Source: Crossaster papposus
Taxonomy: Eukaryota > Echinodermata > Asteroidea > Velatida > Solasteridae
Direction of reading: 5' to 3'
Length of the DNA stretch: 64,000 bases
NCBI GenBank assembly: GCA_037893245.1
Contig: JBAIAA010000013.1
Location: 248,001-312,000, forward strand
In this document: one piece after another, positions 45,776 to 56,766 of the stretch
Position numbering within the stretch: position 1 is the first letter of the stretch
Layout: each line of letters starts with the position of its first letter
The notes under the pieces: generated by a model
What the model was told of the DNA's origin: nothing
The model's database searches: none
The model's input: only the letters and a program-made list of their open reading frames with translations
Translations under genes and position numbers: made by a program

Positions 45776-47267
45776 ACTACGTCCCTTTTACACCCATTGT
45801 CAATATTTAAAAGGAACAACAAGTGTCAATTCTTACTAATGCTTTAAAGTATGAGACGAATTAAGTCCATTGTTCAGTGGTACAAGCTACTAAGGAATGT
45901 GAAAGCTTTGTCCTGTCTGGTATCCGTGTTGCGTAACCAAACAATTGAATAAAGGTTGGGTAAAATGAGGGTGTTTAAAATGCCCAGTACATTCGACATC
46001 AAAGTCATTTGATGCCATATGTTCTTGTGCGTCGGGTGTGTCTCAGCTAACTCCGCTAAAATGTCTTCCAGTGATGATACGTACATATTTTTGAGCAGGA
46101 ATACGTTGGAAGATATGTTGTGTCACCTCAAGAACTGACTCGCCAATTTATTTTGATGGTGATTTTAATAAACCAGTATTTTGGGACATATTCGATGAGG
46201 ATTTATACTCCAATGAGGATTTATACTAAAGCGGCCGATTCAGAGGTGAAGAAACTTCCTACACTCGTGGCCGATTTGGACACCTTGTAACAGATCAGGT
46301 AATGGTGGAAAATAAGCAAGAAAAGAAAACAAGAACTTTTTATTCCTAACATTTGGCTTAGCTTTCATCAGCAGCTCATTTTTGTTTATTATTTTTAGCC
46401 CCATTTTATGGTGTAACTTAGCGTCGGTAGTCATTATTCCGTGTCAAAAGTATACCAGCCTTTTGTTAAACCCTGAACGGTTTCATTATCACATGTCAAA
46501 CCAGACTCGGAACAAAACAAATTTCTGTTGGTTTTTCTGCCGTTTTTGCTACACAGGTATACAGCAGGACAACATGGGCGAGTTAGCGAATGTAAAGTGT
46601 ATACGTGTTGTGCGTATATCGGCCCTTTTAAAGTTGTGCATTAGTAGTACTTTTTAGGACCTTTGAACGTATGACATAACTATGACCTATCTCCGTTATT
46701 CCCATTTACAAGAAATCAATTCCTACTACATGTACATATTTTAAATTGCGAAACGTCGCTTCGACCTTGCTAATAAAATGGTTTATCCTCCCCATTTTCT
46801 TTTCACAAAGTTCTTTGGCCATTTTCAATTTCGAATGTTTTGGACAAACCTTGATGCAATTTGTTACATGCGGGTTGGCGCATCCATTTTATTTGATTTT
46901 TGTTATTGTTGATATCCCAGGTTGTGGCAAATCTGTGCAACAAGGCTTTTGGACGAACCACTCCATACGGTCGAGAATGACAAGGGCTTCGGTGGCCAGA
47001 ACCAGTGAGCGCCATAGGAGAGCAGTCAGCCGGGCCGAAACCGCAAAAGTGCGTCGACACAGCAAAGAGACCTCCAAAACAACTGTTGAAAGTTCTAGAG
47101 AAACTGTCAACATAGCTCTTACTAAGTTGTAATAAATATAACAATAGCAATTTCTGTGTCCATTGAGTCGTTCTTTTTCTGTTAATTCTTAAAATAATGT
47201 ACAGTTAAGTGTACATTCTTTAAAATAATCGACACTTTTTTGAATAGAGTGACGTCACAAGAGTAGT
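45657..47267. mobile_element. TTAA-flanked 1.6-kb insertion, copy 1
   Basis: TTAA occurs at both edges (45653-45656 and 47268-47271), while uninterrupted satellite has a single TTAA, so this is a target duplication of the piggyBac type. The insertion begins with a 123-bp palindrome and ends in ACGTCACAAGAGTAGT; clear TIRs of the two ends were not found. No transposase is visible. Splice-like signals and a TAATAAATA poly(A) signal after 47130 suggest it carries gene-derived or transposon-derived exons. It is 9 nt upstream of a type-4 tRNA-like copy. Confidence 0.7.
46746..47132 (+). CDS. Uncharacterised open frame in the TTAA insertion (copy 1)
   Basis: 128 codons. The carboxy half, after a splice-acceptor-like ATATCCCAG (about 46911-46919), is rich in Arg, Ser and Thr (RRAVSRAETAKVRRHSKE) and ends at TAA next to AATAAA. 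That could be a terminal exon; the upstream hydrophobic part is then intron. Not recognised as any family. An identical frame is in copy 2 (49963-50349). Could equally be non-coding. Confidence 0.2.
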   Translation: MRNVASTLLIKWFILPIFFSQSSLAIFNFECFGQTLMQFVTCGLAHPFYLIFVIVDIPGCGKSVQQGFWTNHSIRSRMTRASVARTSERHRRAVSRAETAKVRRHSKETSKTTVESSRETVNIALTKL

Positions 47268-47271
47268 TTAA

Positions 47272-48869
47272 AAATAGTTACGCAGAGTAGTGCAGCGGGA
47301 GCGTGATGGGCCCATAGCCCAGAGGTCCGAGGACCAAAACCTCGCTTTGCTAACTAGGTATTTTTGCTTCACTGCTATTCACATTTAATAAATATTGTAG
47401 AGTGTTTTTAGAATGTCTGCTTTAATTTTGTTTGCATTTTCTAAATTTACATGAGGCATAGTGGCGCAGTTAAAGCGTGCTGGGCCCATAACCCAGAGGT
47501 CCGAGGATCGAAACCTCGCTCTGCTAACAAGATTTTGGTATGACATGAGGTACTCGACTCGGAGTGACAAAGTAGACACTTTCTTAGTCAGTACCCGAGA
47601 GTTTGGTTGACCACAACCTCGGTCTGCTCAGGATAATTATTTTCTTGAAAGTGATTTCATTTTCATTACAAATAGTTACGCAGAGTGGTGCCGTGGGAGC
47701 GTGATGGGCCCATAACCCAGAGGCCCGAGGACCAAAACCTCGCTTTGCTAACTAGGTATTTTTGCTTCACTGCTATTCACATTTAATAAATATTGTAGAA
47801 TGTTTTTAGAATGTCTGCTTTTATTTTGTTTGTTGTTTTTCTAAATTTACATGAGGCATGGTGGCGCAGTGGAAGCTTGCTGGGCCTATAACCCAGAGTG
47901 CCGAGGATCAAAACCTTGTTCTGCTGCTAATAAGTTTTTGGTATGAGTTGAAGTACTCGACTCAGAGTGACAAAGTAGACCCTTTCTTGGTCAGTAACCG
48001 AGAGTTCGGATGATCACAACCTCGGTCTGCTTAGGATAATTTTGTATTTGATAGGGATTTCATTTTCATTAAAAATAGTTAGGCAGAATAGTGCAGCGGG
48101 AGCGTGATGGGCCCATAGCCCAGAGGTCCGAAGACCAAAACCTCGCTTTGCTAACTGGGTATTTTTGCTTCACTGCTATTCACATTTAATAAATATTGTA
48201 GAATGTTTTTAGAATGTCTGCTTTAATTTTGTTTGCATTTTCTAAATTTACATGAGGCATAGTGGCGCAGTTGAAGCGTGCTGGGCCCATAACCCAGAGG
48301 TCCGAGGATCAAAACCTCGCTCTGCTAACAAGTTTTTGGTATGACATGAGGTACTCGACTCGGAGTGACAAAGTAGACACTTTCTTGGTCAGTACCCGAG
48401 AGTTTGGTTGACCACAACCTCGGTCTGCTCAGGATAATTATTTTCTTGAAAGTGATTTCATTTTCATTACAAATAGTTACGCAGAGTGGTGCCGTGGGAG
48501 CGTGATGGGCCCATAACCCAGAGGTCCGAGGACCGAAACCTCGCTCTGCTAAAGAGGTATTTTTGCTTCACTGTTATTCAAATTTAATAATTATTTTAGA
48601 ATGTTTTTAGAATGTCTGCTTTTATTTTGTTTGTTGTTTTTCTAAATTTACATGAGGCATGGTGGCGCAGTGGAAGCTTGCTGGGCCTATAACCCAGAGT
48701 GCCGAGGATCAAAACCTCGTTCTGCTGCTAATAAGTTTTTGGTATGACTTGAAGTACTCGACTCAGAGTGACAAAGTAGACCCTTTCTTGGTCAGTAACC
48801 GAGAGTTCGGATGATCACAACCTCGGTCTGCTCAGGATAATTTTGTATTTGATAGGGATTTCATTTTCA
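47272..48869 (+). repeat. tRNA-iMet satellite, block 3 (two units)
   Basis: 1,598 bp of satellite between the two copies of the TTAA insertion. Its right part carries the same private variants as 44,460-45,650, showing it belongs to the duplicated 3,217-bp block. Confidence 0.92.
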
Positions 48870-48873
48870 TTAA

Positions 48874-50484
48874 GTTAAGGAGAAATGACGAAAAAGTGGG
48901 CATTCTTTGATTCGAATGGGCGAGGACGCGCAGCGTCCGAGCCCAATTTGAATCAAAGAATGCCCACCTTTTGAGTCGTTTCTCCGACTTAAACTACGTC
49001 CCTTTTACACCCATTGTCAATATTTAAAAGGAACAACAAGTGTCAATTCTTACTAATGCTTTAAAGTATGAGACGAATTAAGTCCATTGTTCAGTGGTAC
49101 AAGCTACTAAGGAATGTGAAAGCTTTGTCCTGTCTGGTATCCGTGTTGCGTAACCAAACAATTGAATAAAGGTTGGGTAAAATGAGGGTGTTTAAAATGC
49201 CCAGTACATTCGACATCAAAGTCATTTGATGCCATATGTTCTTGTGCGTCGGGTGTGTCTCAGCTAACTCCGCTAAAATGTCTTCCAGTGATGATACGTA
49301 CATATTTTTGAGCAGGAATACGTTGGAAGATATGTTGTGTCACCTCAAGAACTGACTCGCCAATTTATTTTGATGGTGATTTTAATAAACCAGTATTTTG
49401 GGACATATTCGATGAGGATTTATACTCCAATGAGGATTTATACTAAAGCGGCCGATTCAGAGGTGAAGAAACTTCCTACACTCGTGGCCGATTTGGACAC
49501 CTTGTAACAGATCAGGTAATGGTGGAAAATAAGCAAGAAAAGAAAACAAGAACTTTTTATTCCTAACATTTGGCTTAGCTTTCATCAGCAGCTCATTTTT
49601 GTTTATTATTTTTAGCCCCATTTTATGGTGTAACTTAGCGTCGGTAGTCATTATTCCGTGTCAAAAGTATACCAGCCTTTTGTTAAACCCTGAACGGTTT
49701 CATTATCACATGTCAAACCAGACTCGGAACAAAACAAATTTCTGTTGGTTTTTCTGCCGTTTTTGCTACACAGGTATACAGCAGGACAACATGGGCGAGT
49801 TAGCGAATGTAAAGTGTATACGTGTTGTGCGTATATCGGCCCTTTTAAAGTTGTGCATTAGTAGTACTTTTTAGGACCTTTGAACGTATGACATAACTAT
49901 GACCTATCTCCGTTATTCCCATTTACAAGAAATCAATTCCTACTACATGTACATATTTTAAATTGCGAAACGTCGCTTCGACCTTGCTAATAAAATGGTT
50001 TATCCTCCCCATTTTCTTTTCACAAAGTTCTTTGGCCATTTTCAATTTCGAATGTTTTGGACAAACCTTGATGCAATTTGTTACATGCGGGTTGGCGCAT
50101 CCATTTTATTTGATTTTTGTTATTGTTGATATCCCAGGTTGTGGCAAATCTGTGCAACAAGGCTTTTGGACGAACCACTCCATACGGTCGAGAATGACAA
50201 GGGCTTCGGTGGCCAGAACCAGTGAGCGCCATAGGAGAGCAGTCAGCCGGGCCGAAACCGCAAAAGTGCGTCGACACAGCAAAGAGACCTCCAAAACAAC
50301 TGTTGAAAGTTCTAGAGAAACTGTCAACATAGCTCTTACTAAGTTGTAATAAATATAACAATAGCAATTTCTGTGTCCATTGAGTCGTTCTTTTTCTGTT
50401 AATTCTTAAAATAATGTACAGTTAAGTGTACATTCTTTAAAATAATCGACACTTTTTTGAATAGAGTGACGTCACAAGAGTAGT
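48874..50484. mobile_element. TTAA-flanked insertion, copy 2 (by segmental duplication)
   Basis: Appears identical to 45657-47267 at a constant offset of 3,217 bp, including TTAA edges (48870-48873, 50485-50488), the palindrome (48870-48992) and the open frame (49963-50349). Because flanking satellite variants are copied too, this copy arose by tandem duplication of the array, not by a second insertion. Confidence 0.85.
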
Positions 50485-50488
50485 TTAA

Positions 50489-53293
50489 AAATAGTTACGC
50501 AGAGTAGTGCAGCGGGAGCGTGATGGGCCCATAGCCCAGAGGTCCGAGGACCAAAACCTCGCTTTGCTAACTAGGTATTTTTGCTTCACTGCTATTCACA
50601 TTTAATAAATATTGTAGAGTGTTTTTAGAATGTCTGCTTTAATTTTGTTTGCATTTTCTAAATTTACATGAGGCATAGTGGCGCAGTTAAAGCGTGCTGG
50701 GCCCATAACCCAGAGGTCCGAGGATCGAAACCTCGCTCTGCTAACAAGATTTTGGTATGACATGAGGTACTCGACTCGGAGTGACAAAGTAGACACTTTC
50801 TTAGTCAGTACCCGAGAGTTTGGTTGACCACAACCTCGGTCTGCTCAGGATAATTATTTTCTTGAAAGTGATTTCATTTTCATTACAAATAGTTACGCAG
50901 AGTGGTGCCGTGGGAGCGTGATGGGCCCATAACCCAGAGGCCTGAGGACCGAAACCTCGCTCTTCTAAAGAGGTATTTTTGCTTCACTGTTATTCAAATT
51001 TAATAATTATTTTAGAATGTTTTTAGAATGTCTGCTTTTATTTTGTTTGTTGTTTTTCTAAATTTACATGAGGCATGGTGGCGCAGTGGAAGCTTGCTGG
51101 GCCTATAACCCAGAGTGCCGAGGATCAAAACCTCGTTCTGCTGCTAATAAGTTTTTGGTATGACTTGAAGTACTCGACTCAGAGTGACAAAGTAGACCCT
51201 TTCTTGGTCAGTAACCGAGAGTTCGGATGATCACAACCTCGGTCTGCTCAGGATAATTTTGTATTTGATAGGGATTTCATTTTCATTAAAAATAGTTACG
51301 CAGAGTAGTGCAGCGGGAGCGTGATGGGCCCATAGCCCAGAGGTCCGAAGACCAAAACCTCGCTTTGCTAACTGGGTATTTTTGATTCACTGCTATTCAC
51401 ATTTAATAAATATTGTAGAATGTTTTTAGAATGTCTGCTTTAATTTTGTTTGCATTTTCTAAATTTACATGAGGCATAGTGGCGCAGTTGAAGCGTGCTG
51501 GGCCCATAACCCAGAGGTCCGAGGATCAAAACCTCGCTCTGCTAACAAGTTTTTGGTATGACATGAGGTACTCGACTCGGAGTGACAAAGTAGACACTTT
51601 CTTGGTCAGTACCCGAGAGTTTGGTTGACCACAACCTCGGTCTGCTCAGGATAATTATTTTCTTGAAAGTGATTTCATTTTCATTACAAATAGTTACGCA
51701 GAGTGGTGCCGTGGGAGCGTGATGGGCCCATAACCCAGAGGCCCGAGGACCGAAACCTCGCTCTGCTAAAGAGGTATTTTTGCTTCACTGTTATTCAAAT
51801 TTAATAATTATTTTAGAATGTTTTTAGAATGTCTGCTTTTATTTTGTTTGTTGTTTTTCTAAATTTACATGAGGCATGGTGGCGCAGTGGAAGCTTGCTG
51901 GGCCTATAACCCAGAGTGCCGAGGATCAAAACCTCGTTCTGCTGCTAATAAGTTTTTGGTATGACTTGAAGTACTCGACTCAGAGTGACAAAGTAGACCC
52001 TTTCTTGGTCAGTAACCGAGAGTTCGGATGATCACAACCTCGGTCTGCTCAGGATAATTTTGTATTTGATAGGGATTTCATTTTCATTAAAAATAGTTAC
52101 GCAGAGTAGTGCAACGGGAGCGTGATGGGCCCATAGCCCAGAGGTCCGAGGACCAAAACCTCGCTTTGCTAACTAGGTATTTTTGCTTCACTGCTATTCA
52201 CATTTAATAAATATTGTAGAGTGTTTTTAGAATGTCTGCTTTAATTTTGTTTGCATTTTCTAAATTTACATGAGGCATAGTGGCGCAGTTAAAGCGTGCT
52301 GGGCCCATAACCCAGAGGTCCGAGGATCGAAACCTCGCTCTGCTAACAAGATTTTGGTATGACATGAGGTACTCGACTCGGAGTGACAAAGTAGACACTT
52401 TCTTAGTCAGTACCCGAGAGTTTGGTTGACCACAACCTCGGTCTGCTCAGGATAATTATTTTCTTGAAAGTGATTTCATTTTCATTACAAATAGTTACGC
52501 AGAGTGGTGCCGTGGGAGCGTGATGGGCCCATAACCCAGAGGCCTGAGGACCGAAACCTCGCTCTTCTAAAGAGGTATTTTTGCTTCACTGTTATTCAAA
52601 TTTAATAATTATTTTAGAATGTTTTTAGAATGTCTGCTTTTATTTTGTTTGTTGTTTTTCTAAATTTACATGAGGCATGGTGGCGCAGTGGAAGCTTGCT
52701 GGGCCTATAACCCAGAGTGCCGAGGATCAAAACCTCGTTCTGCTGCTAATAAGTTTTTGGTATGACTTGAAGTACTCGACTCAGAGTGACAAAGTAGACC
52801 CTTTCTTGGTCAGTAACCGAGAGTTCGGATGATCACAACCTCGGTCTGCTCAGGATAATTTTGTATTTGATAGGGATTTCATTTTCATTAAAAATAGTTA
52901 CGCAGAGTAGTGCAGCGGGAGCGTGATGGGCCCATAGCCCAGAGGTCCGAAGACCAAAACCTCGCTTTGCTAACTGGGTATTTTTGATTCACTGCTATTC
53001 ACATTTAATAAATATTGTAGAATGTTTTTAGAATGTCTGCTTTAATTTTGTTTGCATTTTCTAAATTTACATGAGGCATAGTGGCGCAGTTGAAGCGTGC
53101 TGGGCCCATAACCCAGAGGTCCGAGGATCGAAACCTCGCTCTGCTAACAAGTTTTTGGTATGACATGAGGTACTCGACTCGGAGTGACAAAGTAGACACT
53201 TTCTTAGTCAGTACCCGAGAGTTTGGTTGACCACAACCTCGGTCTGCTCAGGATAATTATTTTCTTGAAAGTGATTTCATTTTCATTACAAAT
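50489..53293 (+). repeat. tRNA-iMet satellite, block 4 (about 3.5 units)
   Basis: Regular four-copy order. Two units (from about 50,602 and 52,204) share variants 1,602 bp apart, for example GTAGAGTGTTTT and ACAAGATTTTGG. The block ends at the first base of a type-2 tRNA-like copy, where element 3 inserted. Confidence 0.93.
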
Positions 53294-53437
53294 AGTTACT
53301 TTTATTTACGTTATCGTACGACAGGTGAGCACGCTCATAAGAGCGTGCCTTGTTACATAACCCATTGTACCATCATTGGTATAAAGCGGGTTGCTAACCG
53401 CTTGACCACACTCTCGGTTGAGCAACTTAACCTCGCT
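53294..53437 (+). repeat. Element 3 left repeat A1
   Basis: 144 bp. Contains a perfect 8-bp stem hairpin GCACGCTC-ATAA-GAGCGTGC near 53329-53348 and TATAAA at 53380-53385, about 124 bp before the gag ATG. Confidence 0.9.
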
Positions 53438-53508
53438 AGCCACGTTGTTATCGCCATATACTTCACGTACCGTTTACATGTACTCGTACATGTACAGCAG
53501 GCGAAACG

Positions 53509-54168
53509 ATGAATCCAGACGCTTCTAACCAAGACATACTCCTGGCAATCCAAACATTGTCTAATTCAATTGACACAAAAGTGGATTCAGCCATCAAGAA
53601 GCAACGTACTTCTGCAGACTCGCAGTACGAGTTCAAAAGTGCTGGCAATAAGGACCAGTTTCGGCACACGGAAAAGCTCGCCGCCCTTGCTGAATCTGCA
53701 CTAGCATCATTGAGACTCGGGGACACCAACTCGGGAATTGAGCTAGTCGGTCAAATTCTCGAACTCGTCAAGCAGCGCCAAAAGCTGATAAAAGTGGCCG
53801 ACCGATCTTTACAAGGCTGGGCAACAGTTAAAGAATACGTCGCAGACGAGCTCGCCGATAACTCCGACGATGAAAAGAGACTTAAAAAAGCCGAGAAATC
53901 TGCAGCAAGCAAAAAGGCCGAAAACTCAAAGAAATCCAAAGTCAAGACCCGGGCCTCGGCTCGCCCATCTCCTGCTTATTCTTTTCGCCCTTTCATCGGC
54001 AACCAGTACAGCCCCTATCGACCATCGGACAACCGCGTATGTTTTCAATGCGGTATCGCCGGCCACGTACGAACAAGCTGCCCCTCCCTTCGAGCACTCA
54101 GACAGCCACCACGGAGATTCCAGGCCCCTCCCCCCACCACCGGAGTCCTCGACACTTCAGGACATTAG
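53509..54168 (+). CDS. gag: Gag-like protein of element 3
   Basis: 219 residues from ATG 53509, 72 nt after A1. Related to element 1 Gag over the central region: RQKLIKVADRSLQGWATVKEY here, RQKLIRLADTSESGWQTVKEY there, each followed by an acidic stretch (NSDDEKRLKKAE). Lysine-rich residues 125-147 precede a zinc knuckle CFQCGIAGHVRTSC (C-x2-C-x4-H-x4-C) near residues 178-191. It probably binds the element RNA in a particle. The frame is intact; pol overlaps its last third in the +1 frame. Confidence 0.82.
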   Translation: MNPDASNQDILLAIQTLSNSIDTKVDSAIKKQRTSADSQYEFKSAGNKDQFRHTEKLAALAESALASLRLGDTNSGIELVGQILELVKQRQKLIKVADRSLQGWATVKEYVADELADNSDDEKRLKKAEKSAASKKAENSKKSKVKTRASARPSPAYSFRPFIGNQYSPYRPSDNRVCFQCGIAGHVRTSCPSLRALRQPPRRFQAPPPTTGVLDTSGH

Positions 54169-56188
54169 AGATTGGGAATCGGCTGAAATAGAACGCCATG
54201 AACGCGCACCCATTGGAGTGAAAGGTAAACTTAAACCATGTGTTCCATATTGGCGAAATGTTCTTAAAGCAAGTCAATTCATATTGGATGTTATAGAATC
54301 GGGTTATAAAATTCCATTTTATTCAAACCCCCCTCCTGTTATCTTGAAAAATAACAAATCGAGTTTAGATCACCCTCACTTTGTCGAGACAGCAATTGCT
54401 GAGTTGATATTGAAAAGGTGCATTGTCGAATTGGACTCCCCGCCATATTGCTGTAACCCTTTAACGGTTGCAGAAGGGAAAAAGCTGCGCTTAGTACTAG
54501 ATTTACGCCACCCCAATCAATTTATTTGGAAAAACAAATTCAAATACGACGATTTGTCGCACATTGCCCCATCACTCGATCATAATCAGTTTTATTTTTC
54601 ATTCGACCTCGAATCTGGTTATCATCATGTAGAAATTGTTCAGCCACATCAAAAATACTTGGGTTTTTCTTGGCTTCACCGCGATAACCTCGTCAGATAC
54701 TATACGTTTTCAGCTCTTCCATTCGGATTAAGTAGCGCGTGCCACCTGTTTACTAAGCTCACGCGGCCGCTAGTATATTACTGGCGAGCTCAAGGCATTG
54801 TGTCGTATATATACATAGATGACGGTCTCATCATATCTCCAGACCTTGCTTCAGCACAAAATAGCGCAGTCATCGTGCAGAATACGATTATCAATGCCGG
54901 CTTCGTTCCTAACAAAACAAAATGTGTTTGGAAACCTGCAAGTAAAATACAATACTTGGGTCTAATTATTGACTCTAATGATTTCAAATTCCGCGTCCCA
55001 CAAAGTAAATTGGAAAATGTTCTGTCGACCATATCAACAATACTTACAACCCACCACGACAAAAAAGTCGTGCCAGTGAAACAGTTGGCTCGTTTTACAG
55101 GCCAGATAATCTCTATGTACCTAGCTCTCGGTCCAATCGCTAGATTAATGACTCGCAATTCCTACAGAGCAATAGAATCTAGAAACTCATGGTACCAAGC
55201 GATACATTTGCAGGATGACACTGTAACGGAACTTGAATTCTGGGCCCAAAACATAAATTCATTCAATGGATTTTCCATCAGACTTGCGCTTGTCCCATCC
55301 TTGACTATCTACTCGGATGCAAGCGATTTTGGCTACGGTGGATATGTTGAAAATCAACCTAATCTCCAGTTTCATGGCTATTGGTCTGAATCAGAAAAAC
55401 ACAAAAGTTCCACATGGCGCGAACTAGCAGCGGTTAAAAACTTGCTTCTTAAATTGCAAATGTCAGTACATCGCAAAACAGTCAAATGGTATACCGACAA
55501 TTCTAACGTACCAAAAATCATAACATGCGGTAGTGTTAAACCTGATCTACAGGACTTGGCAGTTTTCATATATACATTGTCTAGAAAACATGAATGCATT
55601 ATTTTTCCCGAGTGGTTGCCGAGAAATCAGAACAAACTCGCAGATAAAATTAGCAAATTCCAAGACTTTGACGATTGGGCAATCGATTCCGTTTCATTCA
55701 ACACTATAGAAGACCTATGGGGACCCCATTCCATAGATCGATTTGCGTCACCGCACAATGCTAAACTTCCCCAATTCAATGCTAGGTTCTGGTGTAAAGG
55801 TGTAAGTGGTGTGGATGCTTGTTGTCAAAGTTGGGCACACGACAACAACTATTTTTGTCCCCCCGTCTCACTTCTTGTACAGGTTATCAAACGCATTACT
55901 GCAGTCCGTGCAACAGGCACACTGGTAGTTCCGGACTGGCCAACATCAGCTTTTTGGCCTTTCATTTGCCAAGATGGCACTCACTTAAATCGTACAATCA
56001 TCGATTGGAGATTGTTGCATATATCTTTCAGCCCTCCTTCTTTGGGTTCCCGATCGGTTTTTCAACCAATTCCCAGTTTTTCATGTCTGGCATTGAGATT
56101 TGATTTTTTACAATCTCCTCGAATGTCGAACGCAGGTTTCTGCCTGGCAAAAAGGGGGAAATGTCCTAACTGCACTTACGGTACTTAA
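53870..56188 (+). CDS. pol: Pol of element 3: RT - RNase H - Dam-like methyltransferase domain
   Basis: 772 codons open. The first ~100 overlap gag in the +1 frame and are probably not all translated; conserved sequence starts near GVKGKLKPC (about 54220). RT: LRLVLDLRHPN, FSFDLESGYHHVEI, LPFGLSSACH and catalytic YIDD near residues 314-317. RNase H: IYSDASDFGYGGY, SSTWRELAAV, WYTDNSN, NQNKLADKISK. The final domain from about residue 615 has SIDRFASPHNAKL, CPPVSLLVQV and GTLVVPDWPTSAFWP, as in element 1; related to the methyltransferase-like region of DIRS1 and PAT elements, catalytic status unknown. The frame is complete and ends about 190 nt before B1. Confidence 0.88.
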   Translation: MKRDLKKPRNLQQAKRPKTQRNPKSRPGPRLAHLLLILFALSSATSTAPIDHRTTAYVFNAVSPATYEQAAPPFEHSDSHHGDSRPLPPPPESSTLQDIRDWESAEIERHERAPIGVKGKLKPCVPYWRNVLKASQFILDVIESGYKIPFYSNPPPVILKNNKSSLDHPHFVETAIAELILKRCIVELDSPPYCCNPLTVAEGKKLRLVLDLRHPNQFIWKNKFKYDDLSHIAPSLDHNQFYFSFDLESGYHHVEIVQPHQKYLGFSWLHRDNLVRYYTFSALPFGLSSACHLFTKLTRPLVYYWRAQGIVSYIYIDDGLIISPDLASAQNSAVIVQNTIINAGFVPNKTKCVWKPASKIQYLGLIIDSNDFKFRVPQSKLENVLSTISTILTTHHDKKVVPVKQLARFTGQIISMYLALGPIARLMTRNSYRAIESRNSWYQAIHLQDDTVTELEFWAQNINSFNGFSIRLALVPSLTIYSDASDFGYGGYVENQPNLQFHGYWSESEKHKSSTWRELAAVKNLLLKLQMSVHRKTVKWYTDNSNVPKIITCGSVKPDLQDLAVFIYTLSRKHECIIFPEWLPRNQNKLADKISKFQDFDDWAIDSVSFNTIEDLWGPHSIDRFASPHNAKLPQFNARFWCKGVSGVDACCQSWAHDNNYFCPPVSLLVQVIKRITAVRATGTLVVPDWPTSAFWPFICQDGTHLNRTIIDWRLLHISFSPPSLGSRSVFQPIPSFSCLALRFDFLQSPRMSNAGFCLAKRGKCPNCTYGT

Positions 56189-56380
56189 CCATATCATGTC
56201 ATGTTGCTGAGATGATTGCAAGGTGCAGTTTATTGCACATGGCTTGTTATAAGCCGATGCCGATTTGCGTGCATCACGGGATAATGGTTATTATAACCAG
56301 CATTGTCATTGTGTTACATGTAATACCCTATTTATATTAACAATTACGTAGTCCCCTTTGCCCTTTCTTTGGCGTTTCTC
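56189..56380 (+). other. Non-coding segment between pol and B1 of element 3
   Basis: AT-rich 3' leader into B1; no features recognised. Confidence 0.5.
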
Positions 56381-56669
56381 AATTATGCGAGGCAAGTAGC
56401 TCCGCCATTCCAATGTTCTCCAAACTTGTGTATATTGTCAGTTTTTTGTTTTTTGCTTAGAAATTAATATCATGAGGAAGATATAGAAAATAAAAGAATT
56501 TTCTAACGGAAGAATGAAGTAAGAAAGTTACTTTTATTTACGTTATCGTACGACAGGTGAGCACGCTCATAAGAGCGTGCCTTGTTACATAACCCATTGT
56601 ACCATCATTGGTATAAAGCGGGTTGCTAACCGCTTGACCACACTCTCGGTTGAGCAACTTAACCTCGCT
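56381..56669 (+). repeat. Element 3 internal B1-A2 junction
   Basis: B1 (56381-56531) and A2 (56526-56669) share the AGTTAC core at 56526-56531. B1 contains an AATAAAA signal near 56488; A2 repeats the hairpin and TATAAA (56612-56617). It could end the gag-pol transcript and start a YR transcript (inference). Confidence 0.9.
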
Positions 56670-56766
56670 CACCCACCCTCCCTAACCCATTAATACAAAT
56701 AATAAACAAAATAAACAAATCAAAATATATAAATTATTTAACTAAACTATTTCCTGTTTTGTTCCA

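Noticed and set aside
46905..46935. P-loop-like IPGCGKS in the TTAA insertion
   Set aside because: The required glycine five residues before the GKS glycine is missing, and the segment follows a splice-acceptor-like signal; not a supportable NTPase.
48870..50488. Second independent TTAA insertion
   Set aside because: Flanking satellite variants are duplicated at the same 3,217-bp offset, so it is a segmental copy, not a new transposition.
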